Assembly (NCBI GenBank): GCA_015058625.1 | Contig: SVCA01000006.1 | Coordinates: forward strand, 1-64,000 | Length of the DNA stretch: 64,000 nt | Direction: 5' to 3' | DNA from: Pseudoselenomonas ruminantium | GTDB taxonomy: Bacteria; Bacillota; Negativicutes; Selenomonadales; Selenomonadaceae | Part shown: positions 7,433-15,917 of the stretch, piece after piece | How positions within the stretch are numbered: position 1 is the stretch's first letter | Layout: each line of letters opens with the position of its first letter | Program-made: the position numbers and the translations under genes | The notes under the pieces: model-generated | Databases searched by the model: none | The model's input: only the letters and a program-made list of their open reading frames with translations | What the model was told of the DNA's origin: nothing

Positions 7433-8149
7433 ATGTCAAACAACATCAGTGCGAATTTTGCGGCTTCGTTCTATCAGAACATGGGGCAGGTCGGGAAGAA
7501 GGGACAGGGCACGCAGAAGAAGGAGCAGGCACAGGAACCTTTTTCCCAGTATATGCAGGATGCGCAGGTGGAGCTTTCTGCGGATGGGCTGGCATTAGCG
7601 GGACAGCAGAAGGCTGGGGGGACGCAGCTTTCGCAGAAGGCGCAGGATTTATTGGGAAAATTACAGGAAAAATATGGGGCCTATGATTTCTTCGTGGCGG
7701 AAAATCAGGACGACATGAAGAATTATATGGACAAGGGTACCAAACAGTATTCGGTGGTCTTTACCAGAGAAGAACTGGAGAAGATGGCCAGTGATGAGGA
7801 ATATGCCGAGAAGGTTATCGGCCAGATGGAATCGGCGATTGATATGACCAAGCGCATCGAGAATAGCGGCCAGCTTGGGGAAGGCGTGCACTTCAAGCAG
7901 GTGGCAATCACGTTTGACGGCGAAGGGAATATGAAGCTCTTTGCGCAGTTGGAAAAGATGAATGCTGACCAGCAGGAACGGCTCGAAGAGGCGAAAGAGA
8001 AGAAGGCGGAGGAAAAAGAAAAAGCCGCCCAGGAGGCGGAGAAGGAGAAAAAAGAGGAGCAGGCCAAGAAAGCCCCCAGCAATATCGTGGAGATAGAGGC
8101 CAGCTCCGAAGAAGAATTTTTGGAGAAGCTGTTGGGAATCAAGTGGTAA
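7433..8149 (+). CDS. DUF6033-like protein
   Basis: A 238-residue protein without signal peptide or membrane segment. The centre (LLGKLQEKYGAYDFFVAE...KQYSVVFTREELEKMASDEE, residues ~65-125) resembles the DUF6033 family as I remember it. From about residue 185 a charged Lys/Glu-rich segment forms a probable coiled coil, and the C-terminus is acidic (EIEASSEEEFLEKLLGIKW). Start chosen at 7433 because caggaggag precedes it at the right distance. No enzymatic motif is visible and the function is unknown. Family A repeats flank it on both sides. Confidence 0.65.
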   Translation: MSNNISANFAASFYQNMGQVGKKGQGTQKKEQAQEPFSQYMQDAQVELSADGLALAGQQKAGGTQLSQKAQDLLGKLQEKYGAYDFFVAENQDDMKNYMDKGTKQYSVVFTREELEKMASDEEYAEKVIGQMESAIDMTKRIENSGQLGEGVHFKQVAITFDGEGNMKLFAQLEKMNADQQERLEEAKEKKAEEKEKAAQEAEKEKKEEQAKKAPSNIVEIEASSEEEFLEKLLGIKW

Positions 8150-8165
8150 AACGAGGTATAAAGAC

Positions 8166-8246
8166 GCCCGCCCTGTGGGTAATAGCTTTCCTTCGCTGAG
8201 ACAAGCTTGTCAAACGCTACGGAAACCTATTACCCACAGGGCGGGC
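8166..8246 (+). repeat. Family A hairpin repeat, copy 3
   Basis: A 20-bp perfect inverted repeat (gcccgccctgtgggtaatag / ctattacccacagggcgggc) around the core cttcgctgagacaagcttgt. It lies between two convergent genes, 16 nt after the DUF6033-like gene and 20 nt before the 3' end of the next. It may terminate both. Confidence 0.85.
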
Positions 8247-8266
8247 TTTATTGCGTGCTTAATGGT

Positions 8267-8557
8267 TTAATTGCTTAATTCTACGCTGAACGCATCTTTG
8301 GCGTAGTGGTCCATTTCCTGCTGCTCGCTATTGATATCCACAGCAAAAGCGGGCTGGGGAGTGTGGCCTAAGTTTTCGAGTTCCCGGGCACCTTGAACGG
8401 CATCCAGACTGGCCATCAGGGAATGCAATGGGGGCAGGCTGCTGGCAGCATCCTGATTTTCCGTTTTCACCGCTGTGATGGCACTAAGCAGACGGCCTTG
8501 CTGACTTTTGAGAACATCGGCATTATTGTGCGGCAGTACCGCCATCTTTACATCCAT
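8267..8557 (-). CDS. Hypothetical protein, 96 residues
   Basis: I do not recognise this protein. It is soluble, with no Cys pairs or signal peptide, and opens MDVKMAVLPHNNADVLKSQQ. A strong gaggagggag ribosome binding site just before the ATG supports it as a real gene. It stands alone, convergent with the DUF6033-like gene. Its context gives no functional hint. Confidence 0.65.
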   Translation of the reverse strand: MDVKMAVLPHNNADVLKSQQGRLLSAITAVKTENQDAASSLPPLHSLMASLDAVQGARELENLGHTPQPAFAVDINSEQQEMDHYAKDAFSVELSN

Positions 8558-8636
8558 GTTTTCTCCCTCCTCTGCGTACGGTTCTGTAAATAAAAGTTTA
8601 CACTTTGATGGTAGCAGAAAAAAAGCAGGAAGTCAA

Positions 8637-9116
8637 TTAGAATTGCCGCCTGATTTGGGCGGCCAGCCAGCCGATGATGAGGCCGGTAATCAGACCGCAG
8701 GGGCCTAAGATAGGCAGGTAGCGGAAGAGGTTCAAAGTCTCTGCGGCAAGAGCGGCTATGATGAGCTGTCCTAAGTGATGGCAAAAACCGCCAGCGGCGC
8801 TGACGCCCATAAGGGAGAAGCGGGCGGTTCGTTTGAGCAAAGTCATGGCGGCAAGACTTAAGAGGCCGCCGGCCAGGCTGAAGAGAAAAATCGTCGGGCC
8901 GCCGCCGAAAAAAGAGGCCAGTCCTGTGCGCAGCAGGATGATAAAGAGGCAGCTGCGGGGGCCGAGGGTGTAGAGCGCATAGACTGTGACGATATTAGCC
9001 AGCCCCAGCTTGGCACCCGGCGCGATAAAGGGCAGGGGGATAAGGCCCTCCACCAGAAACAGTACCAGAGAGATTGCTGTCAGCAGGGCGATATGAAGAT
9101 AATTTCGCAGTTCCAT
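8637..9116 (-). CDS. Gx transporter family membrane protein
   Basis: A 159-residue protein with five or six hydrophobic segments. It matches the family once annotated as heptaprenyl diphosphate synthase component I and now called Gx transporters (PF07456), S-component-like membrane proteins. The conserved PGAKLGLANIVTVYAL and LRTGLASFFGGG segments are visible. The gene upstream (NusG domain II protein) lies 5 nt away on the same strand, a pairing common in anaerobic Firmicutes. The substrate is unknown; there is no sign that it makes prenyl diphosphate. Confidence 0.85.
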   Translation of the reverse strand: MELRNYLHIALLTAISLVLFLVEGLIPLPFIAPGAKLGLANIVTVYALYTLGPRSCLFIILLRTGLASFFGGGPTIFLFSLAGGLLSLAAMTLLKRTARFSLMGVSAAGGFCHHLGQLIIAALAAETLNLFRYLPILGPCGLITGLIIGWLAAQIRRQF

Positions 9117-9121
9117 AAGGA

Positions 9122-9484
9122 TTACTCACTTTTGATTTCAATGATTAATTTATGGGGCAGGCAGGCGATGATTTCTCCCGGCTTAGAGATGGCACCTGTC
9201 TGTACACAGATTTTGTCGGGGCAGTCGGCTTCGTCGATGGCGATGGTTTCATTTTTTATGCGGATGTGGTTGTGATGTTCCTGCGTGTCCGACTTATAAG
9301 AAACATTTAATTCGGTAACGCCCACATGGCCGGTGAGCTGGATGCGCTCGATAACCTGTCCGTCCTGCCGGATTTCGGCAAAGCAGGCCGCTTCGGGCTG
9401 CCCAAATTTTGCCAGCGGCACGAGGGAAAAGCCAAAGAACAGGACAATCAGCACAATATCCGCTTTTTTCAGCAATTTCATCAT
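9122..9484 (-). CDS. NusG domain II-containing protein
   Basis: About 120 residues with one N-terminal membrane anchor (ADIVLIVLFFGFSLVPL) and an extracytoplasmic NusG_II domain ending in the typical CPDKICVQTG and PGEIIACLPHKLIIEI motifs. The two cysteines flanking the DKI could be redox active, but that is inference. The start is uncertain: no clear ribosome binding site precedes any in-frame ATG between 9484 and 9532, and 9484 was chosen because the anchor begins right after it. It precedes the Gx transporter gene as a pair and is divergent from alr. Confidence 0.78.
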   Translation of the reverse strand: MMKLLKKADIVLIVLFFGFSLVPLAKFGQPEAACFAEIRQDGQVIERIQLTGHVGVTELNVSYKSDTQEHHNHIRIKNETIAIDEADCPDKICVQTGAISKPGEIIACLPHKLIIEIKSE

Positions 9485-9562
9485 AGCTATATCATAACAC
9501 ATTTGGTATACTAAGAGGGTGATTTTTCGCATAGAGTTTAATATAAAAGGAGCGTGGGACTA

Positions 9563-10669
9563 ATGCCAAATCGTCCGGTCTGGGCCGAGGTAAGTTTGCA
9601 GGCGTTACGTCATAATTATAGAGAGATAAAAAAACAGCTGGCGGCAGGCGTGAAGCTCTGTGCCGTGGTCAAGGCAAATGCCTATGGTCATGGTGCGGTA
9701 GCTGCCGCCAGAGTAGCAGTTGAAGAAGGTGCAGAGTATCTGGCCGTTGCAACCTTGTCCGAGGGCATGGAACTGCGGCAGGCTGGCTTTACAACGCCGA
9801 TTTTGGTGCTTGGTCTGGTTATGCCGGAAGATGCCAAGGATGTGGTGGATTACGAGCTGACTCAGGTAGTTTGCGAATGGTCTTTGGCTGAGGCGCTTTC
9901 GAAGGAAGCTGTACGTCAGCAGAAAAAAGCCCGCATCCATCTCAAGGTGGACACGGGCATGGGGCGTATCGGCGTACGGCCGGAAGAAATCGGGGATTTG
10001 GCAGAGAAGATTGCCAAGCTGCCGAATCTGGAGATTGAGGGTATGTTCTCCCATTTTGCCATGGCGGACTGCAAGGACAAGAGCTATACGCAAAAGCAGC
10101 TGGCGGCCTTCAAGGAGGCCGTTGCCGCAGTGGAAGGAAGGGGCGTGAAGCTGGCCATTAAGCATATTGCCGAATCGGCGGCGATTTTGGAAATCCCCGA
10201 AGCGCATTTTGATATGGTGCGGGCGGGGGTCATCCAGTATGGACTCTGGCCGTCGGACGAAGTGACGCATCCCATTGATTTGCAGCCGATGATGAGCCTT
10301 AAGGCCAAAGTCGTGTGGATTAAGACGCTGCATAAAGGGGAAAGCATTGGCTATGGGCGGCAGTTCATTGCCGAGCGGGAAAGCCGCATTGCGACCCTGC
10401 CGATTGGCTATGCGGATGGGTATATCCGGGCTTATGGGAAGCAGGGCTATGTGGAGATTCACGGACGCAAGGCGCCGATTGCCGGGCGAGTCTGCATGGA
10501 TCAGGTCATGGTGGATGTGACGGATATTCCCAACGTGCAGATTGGTGATGTGGTTACGCTGTTTGGCAGTGGCAGCCTGACCATTGATGAGGTGGCGCGC
10601 TGGGGGGATACCATTAATTACGAGGTGCCCTGTTTGCTTAGTGCGCGGGTGCCGCGGGTATACCGGTAA
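9563..10669 (+). CDS. alr: Alanine racemase
   Basis: A 368-residue PLP-dependent fold-III enzyme interconverting L- and D-alanine for peptidoglycan. The PLP lysine is K37 in AVVKANAYGHG. The tyrosine-containing motif SIGYGRQF and the C-terminal RVCMDQVMVDVTDI segment are intact. ATG at 9563 is preferred over the in-frame GTG at 9554 because aaaaggag lies 10 nt before it. It is divergent from the NusG-II gene. Confidence 0.95.
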   Translation: MPNRPVWAEVSLQALRHNYREIKKQLAAGVKLCAVVKANAYGHGAVAAARVAVEEGAEYLAVATLSEGMELRQAGFTTPILVLGLVMPEDAKDVVDYELTQVVCEWSLAEALSKEAVRQQKKARIHLKVDTGMGRIGVRPEEIGDLAEKIAKLPNLEIEGMFSHFAMADCKDKSYTQKQLAAFKEAVAAVEGRGVKLAIKHIAESAAILEIPEAHFDMVRAGVIQYGLWPSDEVTHPIDLQPMMSLKAKVVWIKTLHKGESIGYGRQFIAERESRIATLPIGYADGYIRAYGKQGYVEIHGRKAPIAGRVCMDQVMVDVTDIPNVQIGDVVTLFGSGSLTIDEVARWGDTINYEVPCLLSARVPRVYR

Positions 10670-10690
10670 TTCGTTTTTAGTGCGAAGTAC

Positions 10691-10893
10691 GCCGCCAGTG
10701 GTGATGCTTGCCACGCGGTGCTCGGCGGCTCGCTAAAAAATCTCCTTTGCCTTTTAATTAAGCATGCCTAAAAGTCAAAACTCGCTGCGCTCAGACAGTA
10801 GACTTTTATACAGGTGATTAAGGATTGGCAAGAGAGCCGTTTCTTAACGCACAACTTCTACGTACCGCTTAGGCAAGCATCACCGCTGGCGGC
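10691..10893 (+). repeat. Family C nested-hairpin repeat, copy 1
   Basis: Outer arms gccgccagtggtgatgcttg / caagcatcaccgctggcggc (one G-U change). Inner arms taaaagtc 10769-10776 / gactttta 10801-10808 surround the core aaaactcgctgcgctcagac at 10777 onward. The middle stem (aaaaaatctcctttgcc) is degenerate here. It lies 21 nt after alr. Confidence 0.85.
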
Positions 10894-10909
10894 TAGTTGG
10901 CAGGCTGGT

Positions 10910-10948
10910 ACCTCATCCGGGGGCTTTGCCCCACCTTCCCCAGAGGGG
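10910..10948 (-). repeat. Family B double-hairpin repeat, copy on minus strand
   Basis: Read on the minus strand: ccccTCTGgggaaggtg, ggggcaaagcccc, ccggatgaggt. These are the two short hairpins and the GGATGAGGT tail of the family seen at 28978, 37532 and 47325. It lies between two family C elements. Confidence 0.7.
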
Positions 10949-10986
10949 TTGGCATTTGGTATTGCAGCGTCAAGATATGGTAGTCC

Positions 10987-11215
10987 AAAAAGACGGAGGC
11001 GGGGCCGGGCAGATTTTGCCCCAGCGAAGCGTTGGGCGGCAGGCGTTAAGAAACGTTTTTTTGCCAACCATAATATTATCGGGAAAAGCATATTGTTTGA
11101 GCGTAGCGAGTTTTTGCTTTTCCCGATACTTAATTAAAAGGCAAAAAAGCGGTTTAGCCTGCCGCACAAGCGCAGTCGGGGTAAAATCTGCCCGGCCCCG
11201 CCGGACTATCTTTTT
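10987..11215 (-). repeat. Family C nested-hairpin repeat, copy 2 (inverted)
   Basis: Outer arms at 10998-11022 (ggcggggccgggcagatttt...) and 11178-11202. Middle arms aaacgtttttttgcc 11051-11065 / ggcaaaaaagcggttt 11140-11155. Inner arms tatcgggaaaagca 11077-11090 / tgcttttcccgata 11115-11128. The core on the minus strand is aaaactcgctacgctcaaac, the family C core in reverse orientation. The whole 10670-11229 gap is filled by these repeats; the ORFs inside it are not genes. Confidence 0.85.
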
Positions 11216-11229
11216 ACAACCAACGAATC

Positions 11230-11700
11230 TTATTGAACCTGCCGTTTCCAATATTCAAGGTCGGGTTCATTCAGCGGCAAGTCGATTGTCTGTCCATTAT
11301 CGTAGTAGAAGCGGAACCGCACGGTCTCCGCTTTTTTGATGGCGGGCAGGCTGGAGCGGGGCAGTTCGACGAAGAGTTTGTTTTCGTTCTGCCAGGCATG
11401 GTCGCGGCTGTCATGCGGAGGCGGGGTTTGTTTGGTGGCGGCTTTCATTTCCCAGGCATCACCATCGGTGTAGAGGACGGCTTCGTTTTTGAGCTTGGCA
11501 TTGTCGTAGCGCCAGTCCCAGATGGTCAGTACGGCTCCTTCCAGTTTTCCCTGCGCCGTATGTGACGTTTGGAAATCAATGCGGCAGTAGGCTGACAAAC
11601 TCTCGGCTGTGCGGTGGTCGATATGCCAGGTGTAGGACAGGCCGAAGATGCCGATAACCATCAGCAGCAGGCCGATGCCCATAAAGATTTTTTTTATCAT
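11230..11700 (-). CDS. Hypothetical membrane-anchored protein
   Basis: A 156-residue protein with an N-terminal anchor or uncleaved signal (KKIFMGIGLLLMVIGIFGLSY) and a presumably extracytoplasmic domain ending in RQVQ. I do not recognise the family. The domain looks beta-rich (FRFYYDNGQTIDLPL) with few cysteines. The 3' end abuts the family C repeat. The ATG is preceded by gaggaatcat, an acceptable ribosome binding site. Confidence 0.6.
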   Translation of the reverse strand: MIKKIFMGIGLLLMVIGIFGLSYTWHIDHRTAESLSAYCRIDFQTSHTAQGKLEGAVLTIWDWRYDNAKLKNEAVLYTDGDAWEMKAATKQTPPPHDSRDHAWQNENKLFVELPRSSLPAIKKAETVRFRFYYDNGQTIDLPLNEPDLEYWKRQVQ

Positions 11701-11854
11701 CAGTATGATTCCTCTCTATCAATCATGAATTTTACGAATTTACATAGATAGTATAACATATTCGAGTTTTTCCTTGCAATTTCAGCGGGATGTGAGAAAA
11801 TAGAAGTATTGATTATAAATAGGAACAGTAAAAATACCACGAGGGGGCATTTTT

Positions 11855-12661
11855 ATGACGATAAAATTGTTGGCAACGGATTTGGATGGCACCCTTTTGC
11901 GGGGAGGCCAACCTGTGTCGGCAGGCAATATTGCAGCGGCGCAGGCAGCGGCCAAGGCGGGTACCATTGTGACCATTGCCACCGGGCGCATGTACCGGGC
12001 GGCTATGCCGGTGGCTGAGGCTTTAGGGCTGGATGTACCCATCATTACCTATAATGGAGCCCTCATCAAATCCACTTCCGGCAAAGTTTATTACGAGCAG
12101 TATTTAGATGAAGATATCTGCCGCCGGATTACGGATTTTGCGGCAGCAAGAGGCTGGTACCTGCAGACCTATAGCGGTGATGAACTCTATTATTCCGATT
12201 ACGGCGAATTTTCCAAGCGCTATGAGCACAGCCAGAAAGTCATTGGCGAAAATATCGGCTATGCAGGCATGCGAAAAAAGGTCAGCCAGATGTACAAGAT
12301 GTTGATTATTACCCCTGACCCTGCGGTTACGCGGGATTGGATGGCAGAACTTGAGGCTGAATTTGGGGATAGTGTTACGCTGACCCAATCTTCCAAGGAC
12401 TTTATTGAGATTATCAGCCCGGGCGTGTCCAAGGCTTCGGCGCTTGTGCGGCTGGCAGACATGCTGGATATCGACATCAGCGAGACCATGGCGATTGGCG
12501 ATGCAGCAAACGACCTGCCTATGCTGAGGGCAGCAGGTTTTAGCGTCGCGATGGGCAACGGCACGGAAGAAGTCAAGGCCGTAACCGATGCCGTGACGGG
12601 GAATTGTGATGATGACGGCTGGGCGCAGGCCGTGTATAAATACGTTCTCAAGACAGAGTAA
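11855..12661 (+). CDS. Cof-type HAD-IIB family phosphatase
   Basis: A 268-residue cytoplasmic haloacid dehalogenase-like hydrolase. Motif I DLDGTLL with nucleophile Asp9 and Asp11, the IIB cap domain in the middle, and motif IV GDAANDLPML near the C-terminus are all present. Such proteins dephosphorylate sugar phosphates, FMN precursors or similar; the substrate cannot be read from the sequence. A cgaggggg site precedes the ATG. It starts a run with rapZ, yvcK and whiA (gap to rapZ 14 nt). Confidence 0.92.
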   Translation: MTIKLLATDLDGTLLRGGQPVSAGNIAAAQAAAKAGTIVTIATGRMYRAAMPVAEALGLDVPIITYNGALIKSTSGKVYYEQYLDEDICRRITDFAAARGWYLQTYSGDELYYSDYGEFSKRYEHSQKVIGENIGYAGMRKKVSQMYKMLIITPDPAVTRDWMAELEAEFGDSVTLTQSSKDFIEIISPGVSKASALVRLADMLDIDISETMAIGDAANDLPMLRAAGFSVAMGNGTEEVKAVTDAVTGNCDDDGWAQAVYKYVLKTE

Positions 12662-12675
12662 GGCAGGTGGATTCG

Positions 12676-13617
12676 ATGGAACAGGAATTTGAAGAAGGCA
12701 AAGAAGTTCAGGAGCAACCCAAAGAAGATAAATTCCGGCTGGTGGTTGTCACCGGCATGAGCGGCGGCGGCAAGACCCAGGCCTGCCGTTATATGGAAGA
12801 TTTAGGCTATTTCGTGGTGGATAATCTGCCGCCTGTCTTTATACCCAAGTTCGTGGAACTTTGCAAGCATGCGGGGGGCCATGTGGGCAAGGTTGTGCTG
12901 GTGGTGGATACCCGCAGCCGGGAATTTTTTGACACCTTCATCCATGTGCTCGACGATATGGACAAGGAAGATGTTCCCTATGAAATGCTCTTTATGGATG
13001 CTTCCGATGCCTGCATTATCCGGCGTTATAAGGAGACTCGCCGCCGTCATCCCATGGCACCGTCTTCCCGCATTTCCGACGGTATTGCCAAGGAACGGGA
13101 GCGGCTGTCCCCGGCCAGAGCTAAGGCTACCTATATTATCGATACTTCGGAACTCAAAAAGGTCGAGTTGCGCGACAAGATTCACCGGATTTTCGGCAAC
13201 AGCGACGGGGAGCAGATGAGCATCAACGTGCTGTCCTTTGGCTTTAAGTTCGGTATGCCGCTCGATGCGGATATGGTCTTTGATGTGCGCTTCCTGCCCA
13301 ATCCCTTCTATATTGAATCCATGCGCCATAAGAGCGGTGCTGTGCCGGAAGTGGCAGAATACATTGCGGGCTTCCCTGTGACGCAGGATTTCATGAAGCA
13401 TTTGGACGGCATGATGGACTTCCTCGTGCCCCAGTATGTGAAGGAAGGCAAGAGCCAGCTGGTCATTGCTGTAGGCTGTACCGGCGGTATGCACCGCAGC
13501 GTCTTTATTGCCAAACATGTTTTTGACCGGCTCAAGGACAAGGGCCTGCCGGTGAAATTGGAGCATAGGGACTTAATGAAAAACGATGTGTGGGAACACG
13601 TGCGTGAGGAGTGCTAA
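12676..13617 (+). CDS. rapZ: RapZ/YvcJ nucleotide-binding protein
   Basis: A 313-residue P-loop protein with Walker A GMSGGGKT near residue 30, VVDNLPP, and the C-terminal domain with GCTGGMHRSV. In E. coli RapZ is an RNA-binding adapter controlling GlmS mRNA; in Bacillus YvcJ is a GTPase/ATPase linked to competence. The role here is by family. The N-terminus carries an extra acidic stretch (MEQEFEEGKEVQEQ). ATG 12676 chosen over GTG 12667 because aggtgg is better placed. It lies 3 nt before yvcK in the conserved rapZ-yvcK-whiA order. Confidence 0.94.
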   Translation: MEQEFEEGKEVQEQPKEDKFRLVVVTGMSGGGKTQACRYMEDLGYFVVDNLPPVFIPKFVELCKHAGGHVGKVVLVVDTRSREFFDTFIHVLDDMDKEDVPYEMLFMDASDACIIRRYKETRRRHPMAPSSRISDGIAKERERLSPARAKATYIIDTSELKKVELRDKIHRIFGNSDGEQMSINVLSFGFKFGMPLDADMVFDVRFLPNPFYIESMRHKSGAVPEVAEYIAGFPVTQDFMKHLDGMMDFLVPQYVKEGKSQLVIAVGCTGGMHRSVFIAKHVFDRLKDKGLPVKLEHRDLMKNDVWEHVREEC

Positions 13618-13620
13618 GAT

Positions 13621-14937
13621 ATGCATTTGTTAAAATGGCTGTATCCTGGCATGAAATTCAAGCGCTGGCTCGTGCTGTTTTCGGCAGGGGTTATGCTGGT
13701 GAGTCTGGGATTGGCCCTCGTTTTTAACTATAAATATCTCGATGCCATTGAAGAAGCCATCTTTCAGGCGGTTTACCTCTGGAAGGGGACTTATGATTAT
13801 TCCATCACCACGGTTATCGGTATTCTCGTAGTGGCGCTGGGGGCGGTATTGATGCTGGCGGCTACCCGCTACGTCATCCGCTCGGTTATCATGGTGCTGC
13901 TGCCGGACAATTCCGAACGGCTGGTGGATATTATCTATGAAAAGCGACGGCTGGGCAAAGGCCCGAATGTTACCGTAGTGGGCGGCGGCCATGGCCTGTC
14001 GGTACTGCTCAGGGGCATTAAGGCTGCCACCAGCAATGTCACCGCTGTGGTGACGGTAGCCGATGATGGCGGTTCCTCGGGCCGCCTGCGGGAGGAATTT
14101 GGCATTATCCCCCCAGGAGATTTGCGCAACTGTCTGGTGGCGCTGGCCGATACAGAACCGCTGATGGAAAAACTCTTCCAGTATCGCTTCAAAGGGGAGT
14201 CGGAACTGGCAGGGCATAGCTTCGGTAATCTCTTTATCGCTGCCATGAATGAAGTGACGGGTGATATGGAGCAGGCCCTGCGGGAGTCCTCCAAAGTTCT
14301 GGCGGTGAAAGGTCAGGTTTTGCCGGCCTCGAAAGACCATGTGCGGCTGGACGCCATCATGGAGGATGGTACTGTAGTGGAAGGGGAATCCCAGATTCCC
14401 GAAGTCCATAAGAAGATTCATCGGGTGCGTTTGTTCCCGGAACAGGTGCAGCCGGTGCAGTCGGCGCTCGATGCACTTACCAATGCCGATGCCATCATCT
14501 TAGGGCCAGGCAGCCTTTACACCAGCATCATGCCGAATCTGCTGGTGGACGGCGTAGCGGAGGCCATCCGCAAGAGCAAGGCCATCAAGATATACATCTG
14601 CAACGTCATGAGCCAGCCCGGGGAAACCGATGGCTATACGGCTTCCATGCATGCCAAGGCCATTATTGACCACGGCGGCAAGGGCATCATCGACTATATG
14701 CTGGTCAATGATTCGCCGATTTCGCCGGAGATGCAGGATTACTATGCGGCTAAGGGCGCCTATCCGGTGGAAGTGGATGAAGATGCCATCAACGCTTTGG
14801 GCGTAGGCTTCGTCAAAGCGGATATCATCAACGAAAAGGAACTTATCCGTCACGACCCGGATAAGCTCAGCAAGGCGGTTATGAATATGGTTTACCATCT
14901 TCAGCCCAGTGCCTTGAAGAAATACGAAATCAAGTAA
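13621..14937 (+). CDS. yvcK: YvcK/GlmR-family morphogenesis and gluconeogenesis factor
   Basis: A 438-residue protein with a CofD-like fold. The signature GGGHGLSVLLRGIK, TAVVTVADDGGSSGRLR and PGDLRNCL segments are intact, as is the LGPGSLYTSIMPNLLV segment. Residues ~15-90 carry two membrane segments, as in the longer YvcK type. In Bacillus the homologue GlmR binds UDP-GlcNAc and stimulates GlmS, needed for cell wall synthesis on gluconeogenic carbon. It sits between rapZ and whiA. Confidence 0.93.
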   Translation: MHLLKWLYPGMKFKRWLVLFSAGVMLVSLGLALVFNYKYLDAIEEAIFQAVYLWKGTYDYSITTVIGILVVALGAVLMLAATRYVIRSVIMVLLPDNSERLVDIIYEKRRLGKGPNVTVVGGGHGLSVLLRGIKAATSNVTAVVTVADDGGSSGRLREEFGIIPPGDLRNCLVALADTEPLMEKLFQYRFKGESELAGHSFGNLFIAAMNEVTGDMEQALRESSKVLAVKGQVLPASKDHVRLDAIMEDGTVVEGESQIPEVHKKIHRVRLFPEQVQPVQSALDALTNADAIILGPGSLYTSIMPNLLVDGVAEAIRKSKAIKIYICNVMSQPGETDGYTASMHAKAIIDHGGKGIIDYMLVNDSPISPEMQDYYAAKGAYPVEVDEDAINALGVGFVKADIINEKELIRHDPDKLSKAVMNMVYHLQPSALKKYEIK

Positions 14938-14958
14938 GTTGGGAAAAGGAGGAGGCTT

Positions 14959-15885
14959 ATGCCATCCTTTGCCACAGAGGTAAAGAACGAACTGGCAAGG
15001 CTTTATTATGAGGATGCCTGCTGCCGGGGAGCGGAGCTGGCGGCGCTCTTGCGCATGGGAGCCAACCTGACCTTTGGTGCAGGTCATACCTTTGGCCTGA
15101 ATTTTACCTCGAAAAATGCGGCTGTGGCCCGCAAGGTGCTGCAGCTATTAAAAAGTGAAGGGGAGAATCTGCGGACGGAAATCACCGTGCGCCGCTCCCG
15201 GCAGCTCAATAAGAACAACAGTTATACTGTGCGGGTGGTGCCATCCCTGAAGGTCAACGAGCTCTTTACGAGGATTGGCTTTCTCCATGATGACAGCCTC
15301 AATATGGAAAATGACCGGGGCATCCTAAAGAAGCAGTGCTGCCGCATTGCCTATCTGCGGGGGGCTTTTCAGGGGGGCGGCAGTGTGAACCGTCCCGAGG
15401 CGGCCTATCATCTGGAATTGGTGACGGGGAGCTTCGAGCTGGGGAATCTCCTGTATGATTTGCTGCGGCGTATGGGCTTTCCCGCTGGCTTTGTGGACCG
15501 CAAGGATTCCTATATCGTTTACCTCAAGGAAGGCGACTCCGTGATTGATTTTCTGGGCATGCTGGAAGCGGATGAAGCGGTGGAAAGTTTCGAAGTGGCC
15601 CGCAATGTCAAGGAAGTCCGGGAGCAGGTGAACCGGCTCGTGAACTGCGAAACCGCCAATTTGCAGAAGGCGGTGGATGCTGCCGGCCGGCAGCTGGCGA
15701 TTATCCGGGAGCTGGAAAAAAACGGCAGGCTGGCCAGCTTGCCACCCAAGGTGCGGGCGGCGGCCAAAGCCCGCCTGGAGAATCCCGATGCCACTTTGCA
15801 GGAACTGGCGGAAATGCTGGGCATCAGCAAGTCCGGCATGAACCATAGAATGAGAAAACTAAAAGAGATAGCAGAACAGCTCTAA
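14959..15885 (+). CDS. whiA: WhiA DNA-binding protein
   Basis: A 308-residue protein with N-terminal LAGLIDADG-like domains (including AYLRGAFQGGGSVN, where the homing endonuclease residues are lost) and a C-terminal helix-turn-helix (LQELAEMLGISKSGMNHRMRKL). Known in Actinobacteria as a sporulation regulator and in Bacillus as a nucleoid-associated protein affecting division. It starts 21 nt after yvcK with an aaaaggagg site. Confidence 0.94.
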   Translation: MPSFATEVKNELARLYYEDACCRGAELAALLRMGANLTFGAGHTFGLNFTSKNAAVARKVLQLLKSEGENLRTEITVRRSRQLNKNNSYTVRVVPSLKVNELFTRIGFLHDDSLNMENDRGILKKQCCRIAYLRGAFQGGGSVNRPEAAYHLELVTGSFELGNLLYDLLRRMGFPAGFVDRKDSYIVYLKEGDSVIDFLGMLEADEAVESFEVARNVKEVREQVNRLVNCETANLQKAVDAAGRQLAIIRELEKNGRLASLPPKVRAAAKARLENPDATLQELAEMLGISKSGMNHRMRKLKEIAEQL

Positions 15886-15917
15886 GCTGCTATAAAATAA
15901 GGAAGAGGGATGTAAGT

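Noticed and set aside
9605..10714. A 369-codon open frame antisense to alr
   Set aside because: Shadow of alr. It runs into the family C repeat and has no start signal.
10814..11339. Open frames in the alr-downstream gap
   Set aside because: They fall entirely within nested inverted repeats and have no ribosome binding site. The structure explains the sequence better than coding does.
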